The notes: a model not told the origin generated them from the letters alone. A stretch of 64,000 nt of DNA from Streptomyces sp. A3M-1-3 (GCF_024213665.1 NZ_JANAVP010000009.1:1-64000); one strand, 5' to 3'. Numbered from the stretch's first letter, positions 54,280 to 63,028 are shown. Translations and numbers: made by a program.

Positions 54280-55686
54280 ATGATGGATTCCTGGGCCACT
54301 TTCGGCGCCGACCTGCATCTGGAGCTGTCCGGTTCCGGGGTGCGCGCGGGGCTCATGGACGCGCTGCGCGAGGCCGTCCGTACCGGGCGGCTGGCGCCCG
54401 GCACCCGGCTGCCGTCGTCCCGCTCGCTCGCGGCTGACCTGGGCATCGCCCGCAACACCGTCGCCGACGCGTACGCCGAACTGGTCGCCGAGGGCTGGCT
54501 GACCGCCCGGCAGGGCTCGGGGACCCGGGTCGCCCCGCGCTCCGCCCCGCGCCGGGCGGCCGCCCCGCAGTCCGGCCCGCGCCGCTCTGCCCGCCGCCGG
54601 CCCACGTACAGCCTGATGCCCGGCTCGCCCGATCTGGCCGCCTTTCCGCGCACGGCCTGGCTGGCGGCCGCCCGCCGGGCGCTGACCGCCGCGCCCAACG
54701 ACGCCTTCGGATACGGCGATCCGCGCGGGCGCATCGAGCTGCGCGAGGTGCTGGCCGGCTATCTGGCGCGTGCCCGCGGGGTGTACGCGGAGCCGGAACG
54801 CATCGTCATCTGCTCGGGGTTCGTGCACGGGCTGATGCTGATCGGCAAGGTCCTGCGGCAGCGGCGGGTGCGGGACGTCGCCGTCGAGTCGTACGGCCTG
54901 GACATCCACTGGAACCTGCTCACCGACGCGGGCCTGCGCACCCCCGCGCTGCCCTTCGACGCCACCGGCACCCGGACCGGGGAGCTGGGCGCTCTGCGGC
55001 ACGCGGGCGCGGTGCTGATGGCACCGGCGCACCAGTTCCCGGTCGGGGTACCGCTGCCGCCGGACCGGCGTGCCGCCGCGGTGGACTGGGCGCGGGCGAC
55101 GGGCGGGGTGATCCTGGAGGACGACTACGACGGCGAGTTCCGCTACGACCGCCAGCCGGTGGGCGCGCTCCAGGGACTCGACCCCGACCGCGTGGTCTAC
55201 CTCGGCACGGCCAGCAAGTCCCTCGCGCCCGGCCTGCGACTCGGCTGGATGGTGCTGCCCGCGCAGCTGGCCGGCGAGGTGGCCGAGGCCAAGGGCCAGG
55301 CCGACTGGGTGTGCAGCGCGCTGGACCAGCTGACGCTGGCGGAGTTCATCGGCTCCGGCGCGTACGACCGTCATGTCCGCGGTATGCGGCTGCGCTACCG
55401 GCGCCGCCGCGACCAGCTCGTCGCGGCCCTCGCCGAACGGGCTCCGGGCGTGCCGGTCACCGGTATCGCCGCAGGCATGCACGCCGTACTCGAACTGCCG
55501 CCGGGCACCGAGCGGTCGGTGACCCAGGCCGCGGCCTGGCAGGGGCTCGCGCTGGAGGGCCTGTCCCGCTTCCGCCACCGCGAATCGACGGCGCCGGCGC
55601 GAGACGCGCTGGTCGTCGGGTACGGGACACCGCCGGACAGCGCGTGGACGGGCGCCCTGGACGCCCTGTGCCGGGCGCTGCCGTAG
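54280..55686 (+). CDS. MocR-type GntR/aminotransferase transcription regulator
   Basis: This 468-residue fusion has a GntR winged helix-turn-helix (RTGRLAPGTRLPSSRSLAAD, NTVADAYAELVAEGWL, residues about 20-80). A PLP-dependent fold type I aminotransferase-like domain follows. The Lys in GTASKSLAPGLRLGWMV (about 310) would hold the cofactor, with YGDPRGRIELREVLAGYLARA and DDYDGEFRYDRQP as family landmarks. MocR proteins bind DNA as dimers and sense PLP-linked compounds. It probably controls the divergent AhpD-like gene through the inverted repeat in the gap. ATG at 54280 or 54283. Confidence 0.92.
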   Translation: MMDSWATFGADLHLELSGSGVRAGLMDALREAVRTGRLAPGTRLPSSRSLAADLGIARNTVADAYAELVAEGWLTARQGSGTRVAPRSAPRRAAAPQSGPRRSARRRPTYSLMPGSPDLAAFPRTAWLAAARRALTAAPNDAFGYGDPRGRIELREVLAGYLARARGVYAEPERIVICSGFVHGLMLIGKVLRQRRVRDVAVESYGLDIHWNLLTDAGLRTPALPFDATGTRTGELGALRHAGAVLMAPAHQFPVGVPLPPDRRAAAVDWARATGGVILEDDYDGEFRYDRQPVGALQGLDPDRVVYLGTASKSLAPGLRLGWMVLPAQLAGEVAEAKGQADWVCSALDQLTLAEFIGSGAYDRHVRGMRLRYRRRRDQLVAALAERAPGVPVTGIAAGMHAVLELPPGTERSVTQAAAWQGLALEGLSRFRHRESTAPARDALVVGYGTPPDSAWTGALDALCRALP

Positions 55687-55692
55687 GGGGTG

Positions 55693-56010
55693 TCAGAGGC
55701 CGAGGTACCGCAGGACGGCGTGCTCGACCTCGGCCAGTTCCTGGCGGTCCAGGTAGTGCACGGGATCGCCGTGGATAAACGTGACATCGATGGTGCGGAT
55801 CTGGTCCACCAGGAGCCGCGTCGTCGTGCCGTCGATCTCCAGTTCCGGCCGGAAGACCGATGGCTGGGCGCTGGTGGACGTCGGGATGACGGTGGCCACG
55901 CTCCAGGGCATGGAGAACGGGCTGATGACGAGCCCGTACCGGCGACCACGCTGTTCGTGACCCCGCTTGGCGTCGCCGAGGTCGATTCGGTAGACCGCGC
56001 CCCGGATCAC
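55693..56010 (-). CDS. mazF: MazF/PemK-type endoribonuclease toxin
   Basis: This is a 105-residue toxin matching MazF/PemK: IRGAVYRIDLGDAKRGHEQRGRRYGLVIS at the start, with the RG(E/H)-QRG loop that carries the catalytic Arg, then ATVIPTSTSAQ and a Thr/Ser pocket. It should cleave mRNA at short sequences when not bound by its antitoxin. The GTG at 56010 overlaps the stop of a very small upstream frame (GTGA). Its 3' end is only six bases from the MocR gene end, in a convergent arrangement. Confidence 0.88.
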   Translation of the reverse strand: MIRGAVYRIDLGDAKRGHEQRGRRYGLVISPFSMPWSVATVIPTSTSAQPSVFRPELEIDGTTTRLLVDQIRTIDVTFIHGDPVHYLDRQELAEVEHAVLRYLGL

Positions 56011-56150
56011 CAGGCGTCTTCTTCCGCCGAGAGATCCTCGTCGGCCAGTCGCTCCGCGTCGGCGCGGGCTTCGGTGAGAAACGTTTGTGCAACGCCCCAA
56101 GCGCGTGGATGGGGATCGAGCGCAGGGCGATGATCTGCCGCGCAACTCAT
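56007..56150 (-). CDS. Tiny antitoxin candidate paired with MazF
   Basis: This 47-residue frame was found by reading back from the toxin start. It ends TEARADAERLADEDLSAEEDAW, an acidic amphipathic helix typical of the toxin-binding tail of MazE-like antitoxins, and overlaps the toxin by four bases. The ATG at 56150 has no clear ribosome site. A GTG at 56162 adds four residues, and the frame closes at a stop at about 56213. No DNA-binding N-terminal fold is visible, so it may be truncated. Calling it an antitoxin rests on position and charge. Confidence 0.6.
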   Translation of the reverse strand: MSCAADHRPALDPHPRAWGVAQTFLTEARADAERLADEDLSAEEDAW

Positions 56151-56291
56151 CCCAAGGAGCACGAAGCGGCTGTAGATGAGGAGGGTTTGCGCAGCCGGAT
56201 TCCGGCGGAGCGAGGGACCCCTCTAGTCTGAGCGGCGGCCGAACAGGCCATGTACATGTACGGGTACACGAAAAGACGGGGACGCCGAAGC

Positions 56292-56570
56292 ATGGCTGTG
56301 CGGAAGAAGTTCAGGTCGGGCACGGTCGTGCTCGGCGGCATGGGGGTGCTCGCGGCGATGCTCACGTCCTGCGGCTCCGAGCCGGACGAGCGCTGCGTGG
56401 ACCCGGTGACCCAGGAAGAACTGCCCGACTACGAGTGTGAGGACAGCGACGGCTCGGGCCGCTACTACTACGGCGGTTCGGTCAGCAACGGCAAGGTCTC
56501 GGGCGGCAGTTACGACAAGTCGGCCGTCGACCGCGGGGGCTTCGGCAGCTCCGGTTCCGGCGGCGGCTGA
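56292..56570 (+). CDS. Small lipoprotein, YgiB/DUF1190-like
   Basis: This is a 92-residue lipoprotein. The signal reads SGTVVLGGMGVLAAMLTSCG, with the lipobox Cys at about 27. Two further Cys (ERCVDPVTQEELPDYECED) are followed by a Tyr/Gly/Ser-rich tail (YYYGGS, GSSGSGGG). The layout resembles YjfM/YgiB (DUF1190), which sits beside a glutathionylspermidine-synthase-like gene in enterobacteria, as it does here. The assignment is moderate. It is probably anchored on the outer face of the membrane. Confidence 0.65.
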   Translation: MAVRKKFRSGTVVLGGMGVLAAMLTSCGSEPDERCVDPVTQEELPDYECEDSDGSGRYYYGGSVSNGKVSGGSYDKSAVDRGGFGSSGSGGG

Positions 56571-56592
56571 GCCGGCTGAGACGTACGACGTG

Positions 56593-57774
56593 ATGAAGCG
56601 CCACACCATCGAACCCCGGCCCGGCTGGCAGCAGACCGTCGAGGAGCAGGGGCTCATCTACCCCCTCACCCGTTTCCCGGACGGCTCGCTGCGACCGTAC
56701 TGGGACGAGAGCGCGTACTACTCCTTCTCGCTGCCCGAGGTCGAGGCGCTGGAGGAGGTCGTCGAGGAGCTGCATGCGATGTGCCTGGCCGCGGCCGCGC
56801 ACATCGTCGCGCACGACCGCTTCGCCGACCTGGGCATCACCGATGCACGCCTCGCCCGCCGGATCGCCGAATCCTGGCGGCGGCGCGCGGAACTGCCGTC
56901 CCTCTACGGGCGGTTCGATCTCCGGTACGACGGCCAGGGCCCGGCCAAGATGCTGGAGTACAACGCCGACACCCCCACCTCACTGGTGGAGGCGGCGAGT
57001 CCGCAGTGGTTCTGGATGGAGGAACGGTTCCCCGGCGCCGACCAGTGGAACTCCCTCCACGAGCGGATGGTCGACGCGTGGAAGCGGCAGGCACACCTGT
57101 TGCCGCCCGGTCCCGTGCACTTCGTGCACTCGGACGGGGACGAGCTCGGCGAGGACCTGATGACGGTCGCCTACCTGCGCGAGACGGCCCAGCAGGCCGG
57201 GATCACCACCGAGGCCCTCTCCGTCGAACGGATCGGCTGGGACCGGCTGTCCGGCCGCTTCGTCGACGAACGGCTGCGGTTCATCCGCAGCTGCTTCAAG
57301 CTCTACCCGTGGGAGTGGCTGACCACCGACCGCTTTGGTCCCTACGTCCTGGACACCCTCGACAACGGCGGCTCCACCGGCACCACCTGCTGGATCGAGC
57401 CGGCCTGGAAGATGCTGCTGTCCAACAAGGCGCTGCTCGCCGTGCTGTGGGAGCTCTACCCCGGACACCCGAATCTGCTGCCCGCGTATCTGGACGGCCC
57501 GCGCGAACTCGCCCGCTCCCGGGGCTATGTGGCCAAGCCGCTGCTGGGCCGCGAGGGCGCGGGCGTCACCGTGCACGAGCCGGGCGCCGAGCCGGTGCTG
57601 CGTGACGAGCCGTGCTGCTACCAGGAGCTGGCCCCGCTGCCCGACTTCGACGGCAACCGCGTGGTGCTCGGTGCGTGGGTCGTCGAGGACGAGGCGGCGG
57701 GGCTGGGCATCCGGGAGTCGTCGGGCCTGATCACGGACGAGTACGCGCGCTTCCTCCCGCACGTGATCCTTTAG
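56593..57774 (+). CDS. Glutathionylspermidine-synthase-like ATP-grasp protein
   Basis: This 393-residue protein is of the GSP_synth C-terminal family (YgiC/YjfC type). Conserved segments are YGRFDLRYDG, LEYNADTPTSLVEA, HSDGDELGEDLMTVAYL, the ATP-grasp lysine loop KPLLGREGAGV and a closing ESSGLITDEYARFLPHV. These homologues ligate an amine or amino acid by an acyl-phosphate route, but the substrates of YgiC-type proteins are unknown. ATG at 56593 (GTG at 56590 possible). It lies 22 bases after the lipoprotein gene and is clearly co-transcribed with it. No DUF350 gene, the third usual partner, is next to them. Confidence 0.87.
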   Translation: MKRHTIEPRPGWQQTVEEQGLIYPLTRFPDGSLRPYWDESAYYSFSLPEVEALEEVVEELHAMCLAAAAHIVAHDRFADLGITDARLARRIAESWRRRAELPSLYGRFDLRYDGQGPAKMLEYNADTPTSLVEAASPQWFWMEERFPGADQWNSLHERMVDAWKRQAHLLPPGPVHFVHSDGDELGEDLMTVAYLRETAQQAGITTEALSVERIGWDRLSGRFVDERLRFIRSCFKLYPWEWLTTDRFGPYVLDTLDNGGSTGTTCWIEPAWKMLLSNKALLAVLWELYPGHPNLLPAYLDGPRELARSRGYVAKPLLGREGAGVTVHEPGAEPVLRDEPCCYQELAPLPDFDGNRVVLGAWVVEDEAAGLGIRESSGLITDEYARFLPHVIL

Positions 57775-57786
57775 CCGCCCATCCAA

Positions 57787-57830
57787 CTACTCGTCCACTA
57801 CTCGTCCACTACTCGTCCACTACTCGTCCA
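57787..57830. repeat. 11-base tandem repeat covering the rocD stop
   Basis: Four perfect copies of CTACTCGTCCA (minus strand TGGACGAGTAG, i.e. the gene's last codons and its TAG) run end to end. Only the copy at 57820-57830 is in the gene; three extra copies follow the stop. Confidence 0.92.
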
Positions 57831-59022
57831 GCACCGCCCGGAGCTGGTCGAGGCCCCAGTCCAGGTCCTCCTTGCTGATCACCAGCGGCGGGGCGATCCG
57901 GATCGTGGCTCCGTGGGTGTCCTTCACCAGCACCCCCCGGTCCATCAGCTTCTCGGAGATCTCCCGGCCCGTGCCGTGGCCGGGCGCGATGTCCACCCCG
58001 GCCCACAGCCCGCGCCCGCGTACCGCCTCCACCGGGCCGCCCACCAGCAGGCCCAGCTCGCGGTGGAGGTGGTCGCCGAGCTCCGCGGCGCGCCGCTGGT
58101 ACTCGCCGGTGCGCAGCATCGCGATGACCTCCAGCGCGACGGCGCAGGCGAGCGGGTTGCCGCCGAACGTCGAGCCGTGTTCGCCGGGCCGGAACACGCC
58201 CAGGATGTCGGCCGAGGACACCACGGCCGACACCGGAACGACCCCGCCGCCGAGCGCCTTGCCCAGCACATACATGTCGGGTACGACCGCCTCGTGCTCG
58301 CACGCGAACGTCTTCCCGGTCCGGCCCAGACCGGACTGGACCTCGTCCGCGATGAACAGCACATTCCGCCTGCGGGTCAACTCCCGTACCCGCTCCAGGT
58401 ATCCGGCGGGCGGCACCAGCACGCCGGCCTCGCCCTGGATCGGTTCCAGCAGCACGGCGACCGTGTTCTCGGTCATCGCCGCTTCGAGCGCGGTCAGGTC
58501 GCCGTACGGAACGATCTCGAAGCCCGGGGTGTACGGACCGTAGTCCGCCCGCGCCTCGTGATCCGTGGAGAAGCTGACGATGGTGGTCGTGCGGCCGTGG
58601 AAGTTGTTCCCGGCGACAATGATCTTCGCCCGCCCGTCCATCACGCCCTTGACCCGGTACCCCCACTTGCGGGCCGTCTTCACCGCGGTCTCCACCGCCT
58701 CCGCCCCGGTGTTCATCGGCAGCACCATCTCCATGCCGCACAACTCGGCGAGCTGCGTGCAGAAGTCCGCGAACCGGTCGTGGTGGAAGGCACGCGAGGT
58801 GAGCGTGACCCGCTCCAGCTGGGCCTTGGCCGCGTCGATGAGACGCCGGTTGCAGTGGCCGAAATTGAGTGCCGAGTAGCCGGCGAGCATGTCGAGAAAG
58901 CGCCGTCCCTCGACATCGGTCATCCAGACACCCTCCGCCGACGCGACGACGACGGGCAGCGGGTGGTAGTTGTGCGCGCTGTGCGCCTCGGCGGAGGCGA
59001 TGGCAGATGCCGTAGTCGACAC
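57820..59022 (-). CDS. rocD: Ornithine aminotransferase
   Basis: This 400-residue class III PLP aminotransferase converts ornithine to glutamate semialdehyde. Landmarks are ALNFGHCNRRLIDAAKAQL, MNTGAEAVETAVKTARKWGY, NFHGRTTT, ADEVQSGLGRTGKTFACEHE and the PLP lysine in VLGKALGGGVVPVSAV, with TFGGNPLACAVALEV. GTG at 59022 has GGAGA five bases upstream. It is divergent from glyA. The 3' end carries a tandem repeat of its last codons. Confidence 0.94.
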   Translation of the reverse strand: MSTTASAIASAEAHSAHNYHPLPVVVASAEGVWMTDVEGRRFLDMLAGYSALNFGHCNRRLIDAAKAQLERVTLTSRAFHHDRFADFCTQLAELCGMEMVLPMNTGAEAVETAVKTARKWGYRVKGVMDGRAKIIVAGNNFHGRTTTIVSFSTDHEARADYGPYTPGFEIVPYGDLTALEAAMTENTVAVLLEPIQGEAGVLVPPAGYLERVRELTRRRNVLFIADEVQSGLGRTGKTFACEHEAVVPDMYVLGKALGGGVVPVSAVVSSADILGVFRPGEHGSTFGGNPLACAVALEVIAMLRTGEYQRRAAELGDHLHRELGLLVGGPVEAVRGRGLWAGVDIAPGHGTGREISEKLMDRGVLVKDTHGATIRIAPPLVISKEDLDWGLDQLRAVLDE

Positions 59023-59147
59023 GGGTTCTCCGATCGTCGGGACAGACCATCCGGTGTGGGGGCGGGGATCGCGCCCCTTTCTATCGTCGCTCTTCCGACC
59101 TGGAAAGAAACCTTCGGTGTACGGCGCGCCCGGTAAGGTGAACAGTG

Positions 59148-59265
59148 CACACGGCGACTGGCGCACGGGGAAACGACCCCGAGGAAGCCGTGTGCGGCAA
59201 CCATCACGAGGTGCCGCCCTCCCCCGTAGCCTTCGGCACGGGAGGGACCCCCAGGCACCCCGGGA
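59148..59265 (+). promoter_or_regulatory. Candidate ZTP (pfl) riboswitch upstream of glyA
   Basis: P1 is CACACGG (59148-59154) with CCGTGTG (59188-59194). The internal loop opens CGACTGGCG (59155-59163), matching the conserved GACUGGCG. P2 is CGGGG-AAACGA-CCCCG (59166-59181), followed by AGGAAGC where the class has GGGGAGC. glyA is a known target gene of this class, which senses ZTP/ZMP and links purine and folate status. The 3' consensus CCGCCUGGGC is not intact: CCGCC at about 59214-59218 is followed by a palindromic element. The right boundary is uncertain. Confidence 0.55.
59218..59254. repeat. Palindromic mini-element in the glyA leader
   Basis: CTCCCCCGTAGCCTTCGGCA and then CGGGAGGGACCCCCAG form an imperfect inverted repeat. 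It stands between CCGCC and AGGCACC, just where the riboswitch's 3' pseudoknot strand is expected. Confidence 0.6.
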
Positions 59266-59299
59266 CCCGACCGGAATCCCGATCGCCCCGGAGGACGCC

Positions 59300-60568
59300 A
59301 TGACCAAGAACAGCCACCCCTCTCTCGCTGCCACGGACCCGGAACTCGCCGCTCTCGTCGGCGCCGAGGAACGACTTCAGGCCGAAACCCTGCGGCTCAT
59401 CCCCAGTGAGAACTACGTCTCCCAGGCCGTGCTGGAGGCCGCCGGTACCGTCCTGCAGAACAAGTACAGCGAGGGCTACCCGGGCCGCCGCTACTACGAG
59501 GGCCAGCAGAACATCGACCAGGTGGAACTCCTCGCCATCGCCCGCGCGAAGGCGCTCTTCGGCGTCGAGCACGCCAATGTCCAGCCGTACTCGGGCTCGC
59601 CCGCGAACCTCGCCGTCTATCTCGCCTTCGCCGAGCCCGGCGACACCGTCATGGGCATGGCCCTCCCCATGGGCGGCCACCTCACCCACGGCTGGGGCGT
59701 CTCCGCGACCGGCAAGTGGTTCCGCGGCGTCCAGTACGGCGTACGCCAGGACACCGGCCTGATCGACTTCGACGAGGTACGCGAACTCGCCCTCAAGGAA
59801 CGCCCGAAGCTGATCTTCTGCGGTGGCACCGCCCTCCCGCGCACCATCGACTTCGCCGCCTTCGCGGAGATCGCCCGCGAGGCCGGTGCCGTCCTGGTCG
59901 CCGATGTCGCCCATATCGCCGGACTGATCGCGGGCGGCGCCCACCCGTCCCCGGTCCCGCACGCGGACGTCATCTCGACCACCACGCACAAGACCCTGCG
60001 CGGCCCGCGCGGCGCGATGCTCATGTGCCGCGAGGAGCACGCCAAGGCGATCGACAAGGCCGTCTTCCCCGGACTCCAGGGCGGTCCGCACAACCAGACC
60101 ACGGCCGCCATGGCGGTGGCCCTCCTCGAGGCCTCCCAGCCCTCCTTCCGTACCTATGCGCACGCGGTGGTCGCCAACGCCCAGGCGCTCGCCGAAGCAC
60201 TGCTGGCGCGCGGCTTCGACCTGGTCTCGGGCGGTACCGACAACCATTTGATCCTGATGGACCTGACTCCCAAGGACGTCCCGGGCAAGATCGCGGCCAA
60301 GGCGCTCGACCGGGCAGGGATCGTCGTCAACTACAACACCGTCCCCTACGACCCCAGGAAGCCGTTCGACCCGTCCGGCATCCGCATCGGCACCCCCTCC
60401 CTGACCTCGCGCGGGCTCGGCGTGGAACACATGCCGGCCGTCGCCGACTGGATCGACCGGGGCGTCACCGCCGCCGGCACCGGCGACGAGGACGCCCTGG
60501 CCAGGATCCGCGCCGAGGTCGCCGCGCTGATGGCCGACTTCCCGGCGCCGGGCCTGCCCACCGACTGA
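59300..60568 (+). CDS. glyA: Serine hydroxymethyltransferase
   Basis: This is a 422-residue PLP enzyme that interconverts serine and glycine and feeds one-carbon units to tetrahydrofolate. Signatures are LIPSENYVSQAVLEA, NKYSEGYPGRRYYEGQQNID, PYSGSPANLAVYLAF, GGHLTHGW, and STTTHKTLRGPRGAML with the PLP lysine. The C-terminus GIRIGTPSLTSRGLG is intact. ATG at 59300 has GGAGGA seven bases upstream. The leader (about 277 bases) likely contains a ZTP-type riboswitch. The gene is convergent with the decayed sigma gene. Confidence 0.96.
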   Translation: MTKNSHPSLAATDPELAALVGAEERLQAETLRLIPSENYVSQAVLEAAGTVLQNKYSEGYPGRRYYEGQQNIDQVELLAIARAKALFGVEHANVQPYSGSPANLAVYLAFAEPGDTVMGMALPMGGHLTHGWGVSATGKWFRGVQYGVRQDTGLIDFDEVRELALKERPKLIFCGGTALPRTIDFAAFAEIAREAGAVLVADVAHIAGLIAGGAHPSPVPHADVISTTTHKTLRGPRGAMLMCREEHAKAIDKAVFPGLQGGPHNQTTAAMAVALLEASQPSFRTYAHAVVANAQALAEALLARGFDLVSGGTDNHLILMDLTPKDVPGKIAAKALDRAGIVVNYNTVPYDPRKPFDPSGIRIGTPSLTSRGLGVEHMPAVADWIDRGVTAAGTGDEDALARIRAEVAALMADFPAPGLPTD

Positions 60569-60585
60569 CCGGGCAGAGCGCCCGG
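60569..60585. terminator. Short hairpin after glyA
   Basis: CCGGGC and GCCCGG form a 6-bp stem around a 5-base loop, starting at the base after the glyA stop. It is a weak terminator candidate. Confidence 0.35.
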
Positions 60586-60608
60586 CAGTCATCCGGCGGT
60601 CGGCCGGC

Positions 60609-61234
60609 TCACGCGTCCAGCAGCTGCTGCCGCGGTCCCGACGGGAGAACATCCCGCCGGGCCGCCCAGCGGCGGACCAGTACGGAGCCGCCCCCGCCGA
60701 TGGCGAGTCCGAGCGCGAGCCCCGGTATCCCCCACCACCTGTCGGCGGACTCGTCCCGAGAGGCCCGCACAGGTGCCACTGCCGCGGTCTCCACCTCGCG
60801 CACGGGCCCGCCCGCAGCACCCGTCGCTCCTCCTCCAGCGCCGCCACCGCCGGGTCCGACGACTCCGGTATCAGCGGCTCGGCCTCGGACAGCGCCGCCT
60901 CCCGTCCGACCGCCGTCCGCAGCCGCACCACCGAGCGCACTGTGTTCCTCGTCTCATTCACGACGATCCGCAGTAGCCAGGGGCGGAACGCCGCACCCTC
61001 CCTGAAGCGCCCCAGCGACTGGTACGCCTTGAAGAAGGCGGCCTGCACCACGTCCTCCGCTTCCGCACCGGCTCCGAACGCCACGGCCGCCCGGAGCGCT
61101 GTGCCCGTGTAGGCGCGCACCAATTCCGCATACGCCTCGGGCTCCCCCGAGCGCACGCGTGCGATCACCGCGGCGTCATCCGTACCGATGAGGCCCCCCT
61201 CCCGCGTCCCCTCCCGCGTCCTCACACCTTTCAT
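60609..61234 (-). pseudogene. Truncated ECF sigma factor fused out of frame to a membrane-protein tail
   Basis: From an ATG at 61234 the frame gives a normal ECF sigma region 2 (DDAAVIARVRSGEPEAYAEL; EDVVQAAFFKAYQSLGRF; AFRPWLLRIVVNETRNTV) up to EEERRVLR at about residue 136. Region 4, which should follow, is missing. At about 60835 the sequence switches to another frame encoding the end of a different protein: PVREVETAAVAPVRAS, a hydrophobic helix IPGLALGLAIGGGGSVLV and a stop at 60609. A deletion between a sigma gene and a following membrane (perhaps anti-sigma) gene explains this. Without region 4 it should not act as a sigma factor. Confidence 0.78.
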
Positions 61235-61279
61235 ACACCGGAGGCCGGAGATCGGTTCCGCACCTGAGAGAATGAGTTC

Positions 61280-62293
61280 ATGGCCTCTGATCGTCCTCGC
61301 GCGCTCTCCGGTATCCAGCCCACCGCAGGTTCGTTCCACCTCGGGAACTACCTCGGTGCGATCCGCCAGTACGTGGCGTTGCAAGAGACCCACGACGCGT
61401 TCTACATGGTCGTCGACCTGCACGCGATCACCGTTCCGCAGGACCCGGCGGAGCTGCGCGCCAACACCCGGCTCGCCGTCGCCCAGCTGCTCGCGGCCGG
61501 CCTCGACCCCGAGCGCTGCACCCTCTTCATCCAGAGCCATGTCCCCGAGCACGCCCAGCTCGGCTGGATCATGAACTGCCTCACCGGTTTCGGCGAGGCC
61601 TCCCGTATGACCCAGTTCAAGGACAAGTCCGCCAAGCAGGGCGCCGACCGCGCCACCGTCGGCCTCTTCACGTATCCGATCCTCCAGGTCGCGGACATCC
61701 TGCTGTACCAGGCCGACTCCGTCCCGGTCGGCGAGGACCAGCGCCAGCACATCGAGCTCACCCGCGACCTCGCGGAGCGCTTCAACAGCCGCTTCGGCGA
61801 CACCTTCACCATCCCGGCGCCGCACATCGTCAGGGAGGTGGCGAAGATCTACGACCTCCAGGACCCGGCGATCAAGATGAGCAAGTCGGCGTCCACCCCC
61901 AAGGGCCTGATCAACCTGCTCGACGAGCCGAAGGCGACCGCCAAGAAGGTCAAGAGCGCGGTCACGGACACCGGCACCGAGATCCGCTTCGACCCCGCGG
62001 AGAAGGCGGGCGTCAGCAACCTGCTCACCATCTACTCCACGCTCACCGGCACCACAATCGCGGATCTGGAGCAGAAGTACGAGGGCAAGGGCTACGGTGC
62101 GCTGAAGACCGACCTCGCCGAGGTGATGGTCGAGTTCGTCACACCGTTCAAGACCCGCACCCAGGAGTACCTGGACGACCCGGAGACGCTGGACTCGATC
62201 CTGGCCAAGGGAGCGGAGAAGGCCCGCGCGGTCGCCGCGGAAACCCTGGCCCAGGCATACGACCGGATCGGGTTCCTCCCCGCGAAGCACTGA
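61280..62293 (+). CDS. trpS: Tryptophanyl-tRNA synthetase
   Basis: This is a 337-residue class I aminoacyl-tRNA synthetase. The HIGH-type motif is [15 protein letters not shown] (about residues 13-27), the KMSKS motif is IKMSKSAST (about 199), and the family's [16 protein letters not shown] is present. It charges tRNA-Trp. Streptomyces often have a second copy linked to indolmycin resistance; this one, next to glyA, is the housekeeping-type position. The ATG lies 45 bases from the divergent sigma remnant. Confidence 0.95.
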   Translation: MASDRPRALSGIQPTAGSFHLGNYLGAIRQYVALQETHDAFYMVVDLHAITVPQDPAELRANTRLAVAQLLAAGLDPERCTLFIQSHVPEHAQLGWIMNCLTGFGEASRMTQFKDKSAKQGADRATVGLFTYPILQVADILLYQADSVPVGEDQRQHIELTRDLAERFNSRFGDTFTIPAPHIVREVAKIYDLQDPAIKMSKSASTPKGLINLLDEPKATAKKVKSAVTDTGTEIRFDPAEKAGVSNLLTIYSTLTGTTIADLEQKYEGKGYGALKTDLAEVMVEFVTPFKTRTQEYLDDPETLDSILAKGAEKARAVAAETLAQAYDRIGFLPAKH

Positions 62294-62446
62294 ACGGGAC
62301 CGTCGGCAACGGCGCAGGAATCGAGACCTGAATCACGCCCCAAAACGTACCGAATCAAGCACTGACCGAGGACCCTGGCCGTACGGGCGGTGCAACCGCC
62401 ACACTGGCGGCACTGCACCACACACCACACGACTGAGGAGAAGCAA

Positions 62447-63028
62447 GTGGGGACCGTAACGCTTGGCGTTTCGATCGCGGTCCCGGAGCCGTACGGCAGC
62501 CTGCTCCAGGAGCTGCGCGAGGGCTTCGGGGACCCTGCCGCGCACGGCATCCCCACCCACGTCACCCTTCTCCCGCCGACCGAGGTGGACGAGTCCGCGC
62601 TCCCGGAGATCCGCACGCACCTCGCGCAGGTCGCGGTCGTCGGCCGCGCCTTCCCGATGCGGCTCTCCGGGACGGGCACCTTCCGCCCGCTGTCGCCGGT
62701 GGTCTTCATCCAGGTCGTCGAGGGCACGTCGTCCTGCTCCTGGCTGCAGGAGCGGATCCGCGACACGTCCGGCCCGGTGCCGCGCGAGCTGCAGTTCCCG
62801 TACCACCCGCATGTGACCGTCGCGCACGGCATCGCCGAGGAGGCGATGGACCGGGCGTACGCGGAACTCGCGGACTACGAGGCGTCCTGGACGTCGATCG
62901 GTTTCGCGCTGTACGAGCAGGGCGCCGACGGGATCTGGCGCAAGCTGCGCGACTACCCCTTCGGAACCGGCCCGTCCGGGGTGCCGGCGCAGTTCGCGCA
63001 CGTGGACGAGCCGACCCTCCAGCCGTAG
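62447..63028 (+). CDS. 2'-5' RNA ligase-like phosphoesterase
   Basis: This is a 193-residue protein of the 2H phosphoesterase superfamily. The two HxT motifs are THVTLLPP (about 38) and HPHVTVAHG (about 122), in the expected symmetrical arrangement. Such enzymes open cyclic phosphates or join 2'-5' RNA ends. GTG at 62447 has GAGGAGAAG just upstream. It follows trpS after 153 bases, and I see no shared promoter evidence. The last codons and stop are duplicated as a 16-base repeat. Confidence 0.9.
   Translation: MGTVTLGVSIAVPEPYGSLLQELREGFGDPAAHGIPTHVTLLPPTEVDESALPEIRTHLAQVAVVGRAFPMRLSGTGTFRPLSPVVFIQVVEGTSSCSWLQERIRDTSGPVPRELQFPYHPHVTVAHGIAEEAMDRAYAELADYEASWTSIGFALYEQGADGIWRKLRDYPFGTGPSGVPAQFAHVDEPTLQP

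Noticed and set aside
59204..62290. Very long minus-strand open frame across glyA and trpS
   Set aside because: Only the 60840-61234 part (sigma region 2) looks like protein; the rest is antisense to two housekeeping genes.
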